Shown here: positions 7,843 through 16,842 of the stretch, one piece after another
Position numbering within the stretch: the stretch's first letter is position 1
Layout: each line of letters starts with the position of its first letter
Assembly (NCBI RefSeq): GCF_016786305.1
Contig: NZ_JADWYV010000003.1
Strand: one strand, 5' to 3'
DNA: 64,000 nt
Source: Pseudofrankia nepalensis
Lineage (GTDB): Bacteria > Actinomycetota > Actinomycetes > Frankiales > Frankiaceae
Position numbers and translations under genes: made by a program
The notes under the pieces: model-generated
Seen by the model: the letters and a program-made list of their open reading frames with translations, nothing else
The model's database searches: none
Told to the model about the DNA's origin: nothing

Positions 7843-8879
7843 CGGGTGTCCTCCTGCCCCAGGCGCAGCAGCGCGGGGTGCAGGAACCTGGCGTCCCCGG
7901 AGCGGTAGAGCCGTGCGCGGCGGCCTCCCCGGGCACCGCCCCGCGCGGTGGTCTCGCCGGTGTCCTCGACGAACCCCGGCACGGAGAGCACCTTGCGATG
8001 GAAGTTGGGCGCGTGCAGGGGCCGTCCCCAGACGGCCTCGTAGACCTCGCGCAGTTCGGTGACGGTGAACTCGGGGGCGACGAACGTGGTCGCCAGCGGC
8101 GTGTACTCGAGCTTGGAGCTGGCCCGCTCGAGCGCGTCGTCGAGGATCCGGGCGTGGTCGAAGGCCATGCGGCCGCGGTCGACCGTCGGGGTCCCGCCGA
8201 GGCCGCCGACCTCCCGGATCGCGGGCGCCCCGTCGCCGGTCCCGGTGGTCCGGACCGGCATCCACGCGGCCGCGGCGGCGTCGCCGCCGGCGGTCGGGTC
8301 CGGCAGGTCGGGCGCGAACGCGAGATAGGCGACCGAGATGACCCGCATCCGGGGGTCGCGTCCCGGCGCTCCGTAGGTGGCGAGCTGTTCCAGGTACACC
8401 CTGTCGAGGCGGCGGTCGGCCGCCCGCTGGTCGGTGGAGGCCGCGAGGCCGGTCTCCTCGGCGAGCTCGCGGACGGCGGCCGCCGCGAGGTCCTCGTCGT
8501 GCCGCGTCCCGTCCGGCCCGACCGTCGGGCGGACGAACCCGCCTGGCAGCGCCCACCGTCCGGCGAACGGTGGCTGGCCGCGCCTTACCAGCAGCACATG
8601 CAGCGTGGGCACCGACTCGAGGACCCGGATGGTCAGCGCGACGACGTCGACCGTGACGGCGATCGGCTCGTAGCGCCGCGGGTCGTAGGTGGCCAGGAAT
8701 GCTGTCTCGGCGTCGTCCATACCGAAAGCATCGGCCTCGTCGCGGGCGTCACCGACGAGGACCTCGTCGGTGACGCCCGCGATGGCCGCCCATGCCGGTC
8801 CCCCCGACGGCACCAGCACCAGCGGCGGTGGCGAAGCGACCGGCCCGCCCGGCAGCCGCTTCGTCCCAAGGCCCACCAT
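7839..8879 (-). CDS. NrtR-like Nudix-domain transcriptional regulator
   Basis: ATG 8879 is chosen because GGGGAGAG lies just upstream; TTG 8891 and ATG 8720 are alternatives. The 346-residue protein has an N-terminal extension, a Nudix domain (VTVDVVALTIRV, WALPGGFV, then a Nudix box AAVRELAEETGL with REUXEEXGU intact), and a C-terminal winged helix (PEFTVTELREVYEAVWG, NFHRKVLSVPGF). This is the architecture of NrtR, which senses ADP-ribose or NAD derivatives and represses NAD-related genes. It is first in the minus-strand set and its stop overlaps the next start, so it is likely autoregulated and coexpressed. Confidence 0.8.
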   Translation of the reverse strand: MVGLGTKRLPGGPVASPPPLVLVPSGGPAWAAIAGVTDEVLVGDARDEADAFGMDDAETAFLATYDPRRYEPIAVTVDVVALTIRVLESVPTLHVLLVRRGQPPFAGRWALPGGFVRPTVGPDGTRHDEDLAAAAVRELAEETGLAASTDQRAADRRLDRVYLEQLATYGAPGRDPRMRVISVAYLAFAPDLPDPTAGGDAAAAAWMPVRTTGTGDGAPAIREVGGLGGTPTVDRGRMAFDHARILDDALERASSKLEYTPLATTFVAPEFTVTELREVYEAVWGRPLHAPNFHRKVLSVPGFVEDTGETTARGGARGGRRARLYRSGDARFLHPALLRLGQEDTR

Positions 8880-8908
8880 GGCTCTCCCCAAGATCAGACA
8901 ACGAGTTC

Positions 8909-8978
8909 TACTCAGTCCGAGTAAATCTCAACCAGAGTAGCTCTCAACCAGAGAAATTCTTAAGTTGAGAACAACTTA
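8909..8978 (-). promoter_or_regulatory. Candidate NrtR operator region: two palindromes and a direct repeat
   Basis: Thirty bases upstream of the regulator start is TACTC-N5-GAGTA (8909-8923). Then TCTCAACCAGAG occurs twice (8926-8937 and 8942-8953), spaced 16 bp. Then comes a perfect inverted repeat TAAGTTG-N4-CAACTTA (8961-8978). The stretch is AT-richer than its surroundings. It is a plausible autoregulatory operator and promoter for the minus-strand genes down to 3392. Confidence 0.5.
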
Positions 8979-9109
8979 GGTCGCGATCGTCCACCTGGCA
9001 AGACCTGTCGGCTACGCGACACCGGCCACCGTGGGGACGCCCCAGGACGGGACGCCTCCCATGGGGAGGCGTGCGCCGGGCCCGCTCGACGACGGCCAGG
9101 CGGCGCCCG

Positions 9110-10534
9110 TCAGGCGGCCGACGACGCGGCGTCGGCGCGCCAGCCGGGGCGGCGCTCGTACCAGCGCTGCGCGCGTTCCAGCTGCCCCGCCAACGAGATC
9201 AGCAGGCTCTCGCTGTTCGCCGGCCCCATCAGCTGCGCGCCCATCGGCAGGCCCGCGGGCGTCAGGCCGGCCGGCACGTTGACCGCCGGCCAGCCGAGCA
9301 CGTTCCACGGCCAGGTGAATGGGCAGGCGGCGACGATCGCCTGGTCGGTCTCCCAGCTCGTCGCCCGGTTGAGCTCGCCGACCCGCGGCGGCGGCACCGC
9401 CGTCGTTGGAGCCAGCAGCACATCCACGGAACGGAAGATCCGCCCGATCCGCCACCGGGAGGCCGGCTCGGCGGCCCTCGAGGCGAGCAGCAGCGGGCGC
9501 AGCATCCGGCCGGTGCGGGCGTTCGCCTGCGTGCGGACGTCGAGCAGCTCCGGGTCGGGCACCCGGTGAGCCCAGTCGTCGATCGCCTCGAGCGACCGGG
9601 GCAGGAAGATGACGCCGAGCAGGCCGTAGGCGGGCTCGGCCGGGACGACCTCGTGCCCGAGCTCCGCGAGCGCCGCGCCGGTGCGCTCCACCGCGGCGCG
9701 CATCATCGGGTCGAGCCGCGCGGGCATCCCGCTGTAGGGCACCTTCACCGACAGCCCGATCCGCAGCCGGCGCGGCTCGCGGGCGGCGGCGGCCAGGAAC
9801 GGCTCCTCGGGCAGCGGGGGGCGGTCCCGGTCGACCGGCGCGCTGCCCGACAGGACGTCGAGCAGCAGGGCCGCGTCGGCGACCGTCAGCGCCAGCGGGC
9901 CGAACGTCGTGAGCCCGTTGAACTGCTCGGCGACCGGCGCGCTGGAGATCCGCCCGCGCTGCGGCTTGATCCCGACGAGGTTGGTCCAGGCGGCCGGGAT
10001 CCGTACCGAGCCCGCGCCGTCCGAGCCGACCGCGGCGGCGACCAGGCCAGCGGCGACCGCGGCCGCCGCGCCGCCGGAGGAGCCGCCCGGGGTGTGGTCC
10101 AGGTTCCAGGGGTTGCGGGTGACCCCGAACGCCGGGCCCTCGGTGAACGGCCACTGGCCGAACTCCGGGGTGTTGGTCTTCCCGACGATCACCGCCCCGG
10201 CGGACTTGAGCTTGCGGACCATCTCGCTGTCGGTCGCCTGGGGCGGGAAGTCGCCACGCGCGCCGAACGCCGTCGGCTCGCCCGCGAGGTCCGTGTCGTC
10301 CTTGATCGCTATGGGGACTCCGAGCAGCGGCAGCCGCTCACCCGCCCCCAGCCGCCGGTCCGCCTCGTCCGCCTCGGCGAGCGCCGCCTCCGGGCGCAGC
10401 CGCCGGAACGCGTTGAGGGTGGACTGCGTCGCCTGAATCCGATCGAGCGCGGCGCCGACCAGCTCACGAGAGGACACATGCCCGGCGGCGAGCACCGCGG
10501 CCTGGCCACGCAGGCCCAGCAGGTCGTCCGGCAC
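9110..10534 (-). CDS. Amidase-signature family hydrolase
   Basis: The protein has 474 residues, the normal length for the family. The Ser-cisSer-Lys triad is visible: Lys in PIAIKDDTD (about residue 78), cis-Ser in TPGGSSGGAAAA, and the nucleophile in GSDGAGSVRIPA. GTG 10534 is preceded by GGGGAGG. It has no signal peptide, so it should act in the cytoplasm on small amides. The substrate cannot be read from the sequence, and GatA is unlikely because gatB and gatC are not nearby. It shares the strand of the Nudix set but is separated from it by the operator region. Confidence 0.85.
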   Translation of the reverse strand: MPDDLLGLRGQAAVLAAGHVSSRELVGAALDRIQATQSTLNAFRRLRPEAALAEADEADRRLGAGERLPLLGVPIAIKDDTDLAGEPTAFGARGDFPPQATDSEMVRKLKSAGAVIVGKTNTPEFGQWPFTEGPAFGVTRNPWNLDHTPGGSSGGAAAAVAAGLVAAAVGSDGAGSVRIPAAWTNLVGIKPQRGRISSAPVAEQFNGLTTFGPLALTVADAALLLDVLSGSAPVDRDRPPLPEEPFLAAAAREPRRLRIGLSVKVPYSGMPARLDPMMRAAVERTGAALAELGHEVVPAEPAYGLLGVIFLPRSLEAIDDWAHRVPDPELLDVRTQANARTGRMLRPLLLASRAAEPASRWRIGRIFRSVDVLLAPTTAVPPPRVGELNRATSWETDQAIVAACPFTWPWNVLGWPAVNVPAGLTPAGLPMGAQLMGPANSESLLISLAGQLERAQRWYERRPGWRADAASSAA

Positions 10535-10971
10535 CCCGACCTCCCCTCCGGCATGACGGTGGCGTCGCGGCCCGCCGACGAGCGGCGGGACCGCGGCTCA
10601 TCCGTCCGGCCGGCCCCGGCGACGGAAGCCCGAAGCGGCCGACCAGGAAACCGTAACCGACCCCGGCCGCCCGCCCCCCGCCTTCGCCCGAAACGCGCTG
10701 GTCAGCGGAGCTGATGGGGGGACACGGCCGCCCACGGGCACCGCGCGCGGCGGCGCCCCCGCCGGGCGCGCGGGCGCCGGGCGGCCCACCGTCGGTCCGG
10801 GCCCGGCGGTCTTCCAGTCGTCTCCTGGCCACAGGGGTGTCCATCGCGGGAACATCAGCGGACTATCTCGTTAGCACCACGGGTACCCACTGAATGCCGC
10901 ATTTTTCCGGCCACGGCCAACCTGCCCCGTTCGCGTGGACGTGACCGCATCGAGCACCAGGGAGGAACGAG
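10535..10971. other. Intergenic, no gene seen
   Basis: No frame shows both codon bias and a ribosome site. The last 100 bases are less GC-rich and carry the ribosome binding site AGGGAGGAACGAG of the next gene. Confidence 0.5.
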
Positions 10972-11676
10972 GTGACCGACCGAGACCACACGTCTGACGT
11001 CGCCGGTAGCCCGTCAACCAGCGACGCCGACTACGCATACCCTTCGTCGCCAGCCGCCGACGCGGGACCCGGCTCCGCCGACACGCCGGACGCCAGCCCC
11101 AACGGTCAGGCGAACGGGCACCACGATGACACGGCCGGCGTCCTCGCCGGCGCGCGCCAGCGGGTCGCCCCCACAGTCGCGACCGTGCGCGAGAAGGTCG
11201 CGCCCACCGTGGAAAGCGCCCGCGAGAAGGTCGCCCCCGCGGTCGCGACGGCGCGGGAGAAGGTCGCCCCCGCCGTGGAGACCGCCCGAGAGAAGGTCGC
11301 CCCCGCGGTCACGACCGCGCGGGAGAAGGTCACCCCGCAGGTCCACGCCGCCACGGAGCGCACCAAGGCTGTCGCGGGAAAGACCGCGGAGACCGTCCGC
11401 GAGAAGGCAGCCGCCAACCCGCGGCTGGCCGCGGCGACGGAGCGCACGGTCGCGGCCCGCGACCGTGCCGTCGAGCGGATGCGCCACCAGGCCGGCGAGC
11501 ACCCGTGGGTGGCCGCCGCCGCGGAGCGCACGGCCGCGACCAGTACGAAGACCGCCCGCGAGGTGACCCAGCAGGCTCACCATCACCCGACCGCGGCCCG
11601 CGGCGCGGGCGCGGCCCTCGGCGCCGTGGCCACCGCCCTCTGGCTGCGTCGCCGTCGCCGCGCCAAGCGGGGATGA
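10972..11676 (+). CDS. Amphipathic 11-mer helical repeat protein
   Basis: GTG 10972 follows AGGGAGGAACGAG. The 234-residue protein has a disordered acidic N-terminus (1-55), then at least five 11-residue repeats of the form REKVAPAVATA (about residues 68-125), further degenerate helical repeats with ERTVAARDRAVERM, and a C-terminal hydrophobic stretch followed by LRRRRRAKRG. Eleven-residue periodicity is typical of long amphipathic helices that lie on lipid surfaces or protect proteins under stress, as in LEA-like and apolipoprotein-like proteins. The basic tail may hold it at the membrane. No enzyme motif is present. The 33-bp DNA repeat suggests recent expansion. Confidence 0.7.
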   Translation: MTDRDHTSDVAGSPSTSDADYAYPSSPAADAGPGSADTPDASPNGQANGHHDDTAGVLAGARQRVAPTVATVREKVAPTVESAREKVAPAVATAREKVAPAVETAREKVAPAVTTAREKVTPQVHAATERTKAVAGKTAETVREKAAANPRLAAATERTVAARDRAVERMRHQAGEHPWVAAAAERTAATSTKTAREVTQQAHHHPTAARGAGAALGAVATALWLRRRRRAKRG

Positions 11677-11855
11677 CCGGCCGCGCCGCTGATCCGTCTG
11701 ATCCGCCGTGGGCGACGTCCCGGCCGGCGGATCAGCGGCGCGCGGGGGGTTGAGTTCCGGCTCGCGTTGGAGGTTCGCCGCCGCGAGGCCGAGATCGGCG
11801 GAAGGAATCCGGTAGTACCCGCCCGAGGCGGGCAGGCGGACGGCGAGAATGCCTC

Positions 11856-13292
11856 ATGCCCTGGAAGCCGGACCGGGCGCTGATGCTCGGTCTTGCCGTA
11901 CTCGTCTGCGCCGTTGGCGTCGGTCTGCTGGCCGACGTCGCCCTCGCCGGATACTTCGGACTGTCCGCGCTGCTCGTCTCGGGCGCCCGCGGGCCTCGCC
12001 GGACGGGAGCGATGGGCGCGGTCGCCCTGCTCGCCGCGGTGCTCTCCGGACTCTGGGACGACAGGTTCGGCGAGCCCCCGCACCTGGCCGCGATCGGGCT
12101 GGTCGCCGCCCAGTCCGCGGTGGCGGTCTGGATCGCCGTGCACCGCTCCCGGCGGGAGCTCGAGCTGCGCAGCCGGGAGTCCGAACTGCGCAGCCGGGAG
12201 TCCGAGCTGCGCCAGGTGCGGGCGATCGCCGACGTCGCCCAGCGGGCGCTGCTGCCCGCCGTGCCCGCGACCATCGACGGCGCCCGCTTCGCCGCCCGCT
12301 ACCTCTCGGCCGCGGAGGAGGCCACGGTCGGCGGGGACCTGTACGAGGTGGTCGCCACGACGCACACCACCCGAGTGATCATCGGCGACGTCCGCGGCAA
12401 GGGCCTGCCCGCGGTGCGGCTGGCCTCGGTCGTCCTCGGCGCGTTCCGGGAGGCGGCGGTGACCTGGCTGGAACCGGAGCAGGTCGCCGCGGCCTGCGCG
12501 CGGGCCGTCAACCGGGAGGCGGACGTCGAGGACTTCGTCACCGCGCTGCTGGTCGACATCCACCCGGACGGCCGGCTCAGCCTCTGCTCGGCCGGGCACC
12601 ACCCGCCGGTGCTCCTGCCGGGGCGGGCCGGCGACCACCCGGACCACCCGGGTCTCGCGGACCTCCCGGACCCGCTGGACCACCCGGACCCGCTGGGCCG
12701 CCCAGCGGGCCTGGGAGGCGGTCCGCGAGACCCGGACGGAGACGACCCGACCGCCGGCGGGCCGGTACGGCTGAAGTCACCGAGCCCGCCGTTCGGCCTC
12801 GCCGAACGGTTCACGCCGTCCGCGGCCCGCTGGGACGTCGGCGACCGGCTGCTGCTGTTCACCGACGGGCTGATCGAGGCCCGCTCGCCCGGCGGGGAGT
12901 TCTTCCCGCTGGAGCAGCACCTCGACGTTCTGCTGGGCGGCTCTCCCGAGCAGGCGCTCGACCGGCTGACCGAACGGGTCACCGCCCACGCCGGCGGCCA
13001 CCTGCGCGACGACCTCGCGATGCTGCTCATCGAGCGTCTGCCGCTGGCTGTCGAGCCGACGGTGCCGCGTCAGCTCTCGCCCGGCGTGCTCGCCGACGAA
13101 CGGCGAGCGACGGGCGGCTCCGGCGAATCACCGGTAGTCCGTCTCGGGCCGGGCGACGAGCCGGGCACGACCGACGGCGGCGACGAGCCGGGCACGACGG
13201 ACGGCAACGGCGGGGTCGACGAGGACGCCCGCGGGCCGGCTCCCTCCGGATGGCGCCGCCTGCGCGCCGGACGCGCCCACCGAGCCCCCTGA
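11856..13292 (+). CDS. SpoIIE/RsbU-type PP2C phosphatase with membrane domain
   Basis: The protein has 478 residues. Residues 8-95 hold three or four hydrophobic segments. A short coiled linker contains a duplicated LRSRESE unit, and the SpoIIE phosphatase domain follows (about 115-395): QRALLP, ARYLSAAEEATVGGDLYEV with the first metal Asp, IGDVRGKGLPAV, SAGHHPPVLL, LLLFTDGLIEAR and RDDLAMLLIE. An aspartate/proline-rich insertion lies before LKSPSPPFGL. Such proteins dephosphorylate anti-anti-sigma factors and release stress sigma factors. No sigma regulator is adjacent, so the target is unknown. Confidence 0.85.
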   Translation: MPWKPDRALMLGLAVLVCAVGVGLLADVALAGYFGLSALLVSGARGPRRTGAMGAVALLAAVLSGLWDDRFGEPPHLAAIGLVAAQSAVAVWIAVHRSRRELELRSRESELRSRESELRQVRAIADVAQRALLPAVPATIDGARFAARYLSAAEEATVGGDLYEVVATTHTTRVIIGDVRGKGLPAVRLASVVLGAFREAAVTWLEPEQVAAACARAVNREADVEDFVTALLVDIHPDGRLSLCSAGHHPPVLLPGRAGDHPDHPGLADLPDPLDHPDPLGRPAGLGGGPRDPDGDDPTAGGPVRLKSPSPPFGLAERFTPSAARWDVGDRLLLFTDGLIEARSPGGEFFPLEQHLDVLLGGSPEQALDRLTERVTAHAGGHLRDDLAMLLIERLPLAVEPTVPRQLSPGVLADERRATGGSGESPVVRLGPGDEPGTTDGGDEPGTTDGNGGVDEDARGPAPSGWRRLRAGRAHRAP

Positions 13293-13339
13293 GCCCCCTG
13301 AGCCCGCTGGAGGGGAACCTCGTGACCGGTGAGCGGGGC

Positions 13340-13452
13340 GGCCCCGACGAGCGGCTGGTCATGACCTGTGGGGCGTTCGACCATGATCCCAGACGCCGTG
13401 GTGCCGAAAACCTTCCCCTCTGGCACCACAGCCCATGGACCGATCCCAGGAC
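13340..13452. repeat. Dispersed 113-bp repeat, copy 2
   Basis: This is the second copy of the repeat at 201-313. The arms GTGGTGCC and GGCACCAC pair perfectly. It begins 48 bp after the phosphatase stop and could be transcribed from it. Confidence 0.85.
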
Positions 13453-13519
13453 CGGCCCCGTCCGGCACGAAAGCCGACAAAGTTCTCCTAGGACGCTTCC
13501 CGTGCGCAGATCATGGCCC

Positions 13520-13592
13520 CGATCCCCGATCCCCGACCGCCGACCGCCGATCCCCGACCGCCGACCGCCGACCGCCGACCGCCGACCGGCGA
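13520..13592. repeat. CGACCGC short tandem repeat
   Basis: About ten units of CCGACCG/CCGATCC run head to tail (period 7, with GATCCCC variants) in the 800-bp gap between the phosphatase and the esterase. The array is open in several frames but does not look coding. Confidence 0.8.
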
Positions 13593-13645
13593 CCCGCGTA
13601 CGCAACCGGCGATCTTCGCCCCGTCCCGGCCCGGTCTCCTCGGTA

Positions 13646-13788
13646 GATCACCAGATCTGTGCGAAGTCCGGCGGCAAAACGGACAGAAACCGCCGAAGGG
13701 CGCACACATGTGACGATCAAGGGAACTGGCCGGCTCCCCACCGGCCAGTGATCCTCGGATGTGTACGTTGTTCGGCGGTCGAGCCGCG
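13646..13788. repeat. Paired GATC-box dispersed repeat, locus A
   Basis: Two related boxes start at 13646 (GATCACCAGATCTGTGCG) and 13750 (GATCCTCGGATGTGTACG), 104 bp apart. The second continues into TTGTTCGGCGGTC. The same pair, with nearly the same spacing, occurs at 40994 and 41099. Between the boxes lie an inverted GGCCGGCT/CCGGCC motif and no gene. Confidence 0.6.
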
Positions 13789-14114
13789 CCAGCAAGATCC
13801 ATGAGAAGGGATCCTGGCCCGCCGAGCCACTGAGCCCGTTTCATCGGCCAGGGCGGCGCTGACGGCCACTCACGCTCGTCATCGTCCGAAGGCGGTGCCT
13901 GGACCTCGTTGACGAGCACTAATGGGGCTCCGACTAGGGTCGATGCACAAAGTTCCGATGTCGCGCCGTATGGCGTCCTTGGTTCGGTACGTCCTCTGAC
14001 GCTGCCTTCGGCCACCTGGGCGCCCGACGGACTGCTTTGGCCAAAGAAGGGGCCGACGATGAGCGCAATCCTGGCCCCGACGCCATCGCCGGTCCCCTGA
14101 GGCCGACCGCCACG

Positions 14115-15914
14115 ATGCCCGTCCGTCAGCCCGGAGCCGCGTCGCGCCCCCATCTCGTGCCGGCGATCCTGACCCACGTGCCCAGCCAACTCGGCCAGCC
14201 CGGCCGGTCCGGCCGGTCCGGCCGGCGCGCGCGGCCGCGGCGGCCTCGCGACGGGCGGCTGGCCCGCATCGTCGCGGCGCTGGTGGCGCTGGTCGTCGTC
14301 GCGGGCGGTACGGCCGCCTGCTCGTTCGCCGACGGCTCGGGCTCCTCGTCCCAGCCAGCGGCGTCCGCCACTCCGGTCCCTGCGGGGGTGACGTTCAGCG
14401 CGGACCCGAACGCCCAGCCGCCCGTGGTCACCACCACCGGCGGCGAGATCAGCGGCGTCCGCGAGGGCAGGGTCGATCACTACCGCGGCATTCCGTTCGC
14501 GGCGCCGCCGGTAGGGGCGCTGCGCTGGGCCGCGCCCCAGCCACCGGCGCCGTGGTCGGGAACCCGCGACGGCGGCGAGGCCGGCGCGGCCTGTACCCAG
14601 ATCGGCACGCTAGGCACGCAGACCGGCGAGGACTGTCTGTACCTCTCGGTGACCCGGCCGGCGGGCGCGCCAGCGACGGCCCGGCTGCCGGTGGTCTTCT
14701 GGATCCATGGGGGCGCGTTCGTCGGCGGCTCCGGCGACGCGGTCGATCCGGACGCGATGGCCACGGACGGGCCCGCCATCGTCGTCACGACGAACTATCG
14801 CCTCGGAGCACTCGGATACCTCGTGCTCCCGTCGTTGATCCAGGGAGGCGGCGGCGACGCCGGCAACTACGCCACCCAGGACCTGATTGCCGCGTTGCGG
14901 TGGGTACAGGGCAACGCGGCCGCGTTCGGTGGCGACCCCACGAAGGTCACGATCATGGGCGAATCGGCCGGCTCGATCAATGTGTGCGCGCTACTCGCCG
15001 CGCCGGCCGCCAAAGGCCTGTACCAGCGGGCGATCATGCAGAGCGGCCCGTGCACCTGGAAGCTGCCAACTCTGGTGAGCGCCGCCCAGACCGGCCTGAA
15101 CCTGGCCAACCGGCTTGGCTGCGTCGACCCGGCGACCGCCGAGTTCTGTCTGCGGTTCAAGCCCGCGGAAGAAATCATGGCCGCGGCCACGGTCGACGGT
15201 GAGATCTTCAACGCGTTCCCGTTCTCGCCCGCCGTCGGCGGCAAGACGTTGCCGCTCACCCCCACGCAGGCCCTGTGGAACGGGCAACTGGCCGACGTGC
15301 CGCTGCTGATGGGCACCATCCAGGACGAGGGACGGCCGTTCACGGCCTACTGGCGCGCCTTCGGCCCGATCACCGATCTCGGGGTCGACGGCATGATCCG
15401 CGACCGCTTCCCCGACCGCGCGGACCGGGTGCTCGCCGCCTACCCGGCCAGCCAGATACCCGCCCGCGAACGACTGTCAATGATCATCACAGACTCGATG
15501 TTCACCTGCCAGGCGACCACGTTCGCGCAGCTGACCGCCGCGATCGCCCAGAGGCCGACCTATCTGTACGAGTTCGACATCCCGGACTATCCGTCCGTGT
15601 CGCCCGAGTTCGGGGCAGGCGCGACACATGGCTGGGATATCAACTACCTGTTCCCCCCTGCGACGGGGTCCACGCTGTCCACCCCCGCCCGGCAGGCCCT
15701 CTCGAAGACGATGATCGACTATTGGGTCCGGTTCGCGGCCACCGGCGATCCCAACGGGTCAGGTGAGAACGGCGGTACCAACTCGCCCGCGAACTGGCCG
15801 AGGTTCGACGCCAAGGCGGTCCATTCGGGCAACGACCGGCTGCTGCTCACCCCGCAGCGGGTAGCGCCCGTCTCCGGCACCTGGTCAAGGCACCACTGCG
15901 ACGTCTGGAGCTGA
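14115..15914 (+). CDS. Type-B carboxylesterase, predicted lipoprotein
   Basis: From ATG 14115 the protein has 599 residues; a TTG at 14037 would add 26. An arginine-rich n-region is followed by ALVALVVVAGGTAAC, which reads as a lipobox with a Cys at about residue 70, so the enzyme is probably anchored outside the membrane. The alpha/beta hydrolase domain has YRGIPFAAPPVGALRW, EDCLYLSV, the oxyanion HGGAF, the nucleophile in GESAGS, and a late histidine in GATHGWDINYLF. It should hydrolyse esters of small or lipidic substrates; the natural one is unknown. It is a single gene after a long repeat-filled gap. Confidence 0.85.
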   Translation: MPVRQPGAASRPHLVPAILTHVPSQLGQPGRSGRSGRRARPRRPRDGRLARIVAALVALVVVAGGTAACSFADGSGSSSQPAASATPVPAGVTFSADPNAQPPVVTTTGGEISGVREGRVDHYRGIPFAAPPVGALRWAAPQPPAPWSGTRDGGEAGAACTQIGTLGTQTGEDCLYLSVTRPAGAPATARLPVVFWIHGGAFVGGSGDAVDPDAMATDGPAIVVTTNYRLGALGYLVLPSLIQGGGGDAGNYATQDLIAALRWVQGNAAAFGGDPTKVTIMGESAGSINVCALLAAPAAKGLYQRAIMQSGPCTWKLPTLVSAAQTGLNLANRLGCVDPATAEFCLRFKPAEEIMAAATVDGEIFNAFPFSPAVGGKTLPLTPTQALWNGQLADVPLLMGTIQDEGRPFTAYWRAFGPITDLGVDGMIRDRFPDRADRVLAAYPASQIPARERLSMIITDSMFTCQATTFAQLTAAIAQRPTYLYEFDIPDYPSVSPEFGAGATHGWDINYLFPPATGSTLSTPARQALSKTMIDYWVRFAATGDPNGSGENGGTNSPANWPRFDAKAVHSGNDRLLLTPQRVAPVSGTWSRHHCDVWS

Positions 15915-16036
15915 CCGAACACCCGACGCCGGGCCCGTGGCCCTCGTCGTTTCGCGCGGATGGCACGTTCGCCCGAGTCGCTTGCGCCCACCCGGGTGAT
16001 CGGTACCGTAAGCCCGAGGCACCGAGTGGGGGTGGG

Positions 16037-16765
16037 ATGGGCGAGGCCACGGTGACAGGAGCGGCCGCGATGGGCTTTCGGCCCAGCGAATGCGCCTTCC
16101 GGTTCACGAACAGTTTCCCGCGCCAGCCGGTCCTCCGGGCCCGGGTGATGGGCCTGGGCAGCGGCATCCCGATCGGTGACGCGAGCCGCGGCCTGTGCGG
16201 TGGAATGGTCTTCGCGGTGCGCGACCTGTTCGAAGCCGGCCGCAAGCCGCCGTCCGACGCCACGCATCCGCCGCCCGGCTCGCCGCTTTATCGATACCTC
16301 GTCCGCCGGCTGTTCCAGAGCTGGGACCTCCCGCGCGGCGTGCTGCGCTACTACGAGCTGCAGCGCGCCCCGGACACCGACGTCGTCCGGAAGCTGCGCC
16401 GGCGCGACGGTCTCGGTCGGATCACGCTCGTCGACGAATGGCCCCGGGTCCGGCTGGAGCTGGACTCGGGCCGCCTCGCTCCGCTCGGCATCATCGCGGC
16501 CCGCTCCAGGGACCCGAGGAAGCTCGGCCTGAACCACCAGGTTCTCGCCTACGCCTACGAGCTGCGCGGAAGCACGATCACCGTGCGTGTCTACGACCCG
16601 AACACGCCACTGCACCGAGCCGACGACGTAGAGATCACTTTTGATACCGCCGACCCGGCCGGTCCTGTCTCCTTCACCCACAACATCGCCATCGGCGGCC
16701 GGCCGGTCCGCGGCTTCTTCCACTCCGCCTACCGCTGGTCCGACCCCAGCCCCATCCCCGCCTAG
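16037..16765 (+). CDS. Hypothetical protein with papain-like Cys-His-Asn pattern
   Basis: The protein has 242 residues and is preceded by GGGGGTGGG. The order of conserved-looking residues suggests a papain-fold (C39-like) peptidase: a cysteine in RGLCGGMVFAVRDLF at about residue 55, a histidine in LNHQVLAYAYEL, and an Asp/Asn in VRVYDPNTPLH. The spacing, with helix N-capping by GLCGGM and a strand-turn YDPN after the histidine strand, fits that fold. There is no signal peptide or membrane helix. Neighbours give no context. The family assignment is an inference. Confidence 0.55.
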   Translation: MGEATVTGAAAMGFRPSECAFRFTNSFPRQPVLRARVMGLGSGIPIGDASRGLCGGMVFAVRDLFEAGRKPPSDATHPPPGSPLYRYLVRRLFQSWDLPRGVLRYYELQRAPDTDVVRKLRRRDGLGRITLVDEWPRVRLELDSGRLAPLGIIAARSRDPRKLGLNHQVLAYAYELRGSTITVRVYDPNTPLHRADDVEITFDTADPAGPVSFTHNIAIGGRPVRGFFHSAYRWSDPSPIPA

Positions 16766-16842
16766 GGGACGACCCGGTCGAGCCGGCAAAAGGATCTCGG
16801 GGCCTGTCATCCGCCGGAGCCGATCCGCGGGCGACGCCGAGG

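Noticed and set aside
6424..8556. Longer start for the J-domain/pseudokinase gene
   Set aside because: The added 240 residues lie inside the Nudix gene in another frame, and ATGA coupling at 7842 gives a better start.
13520..13592. CRISPR array
   Set aside because: The 7-bp direct repeats have no spacers and no cas genes are in the window.
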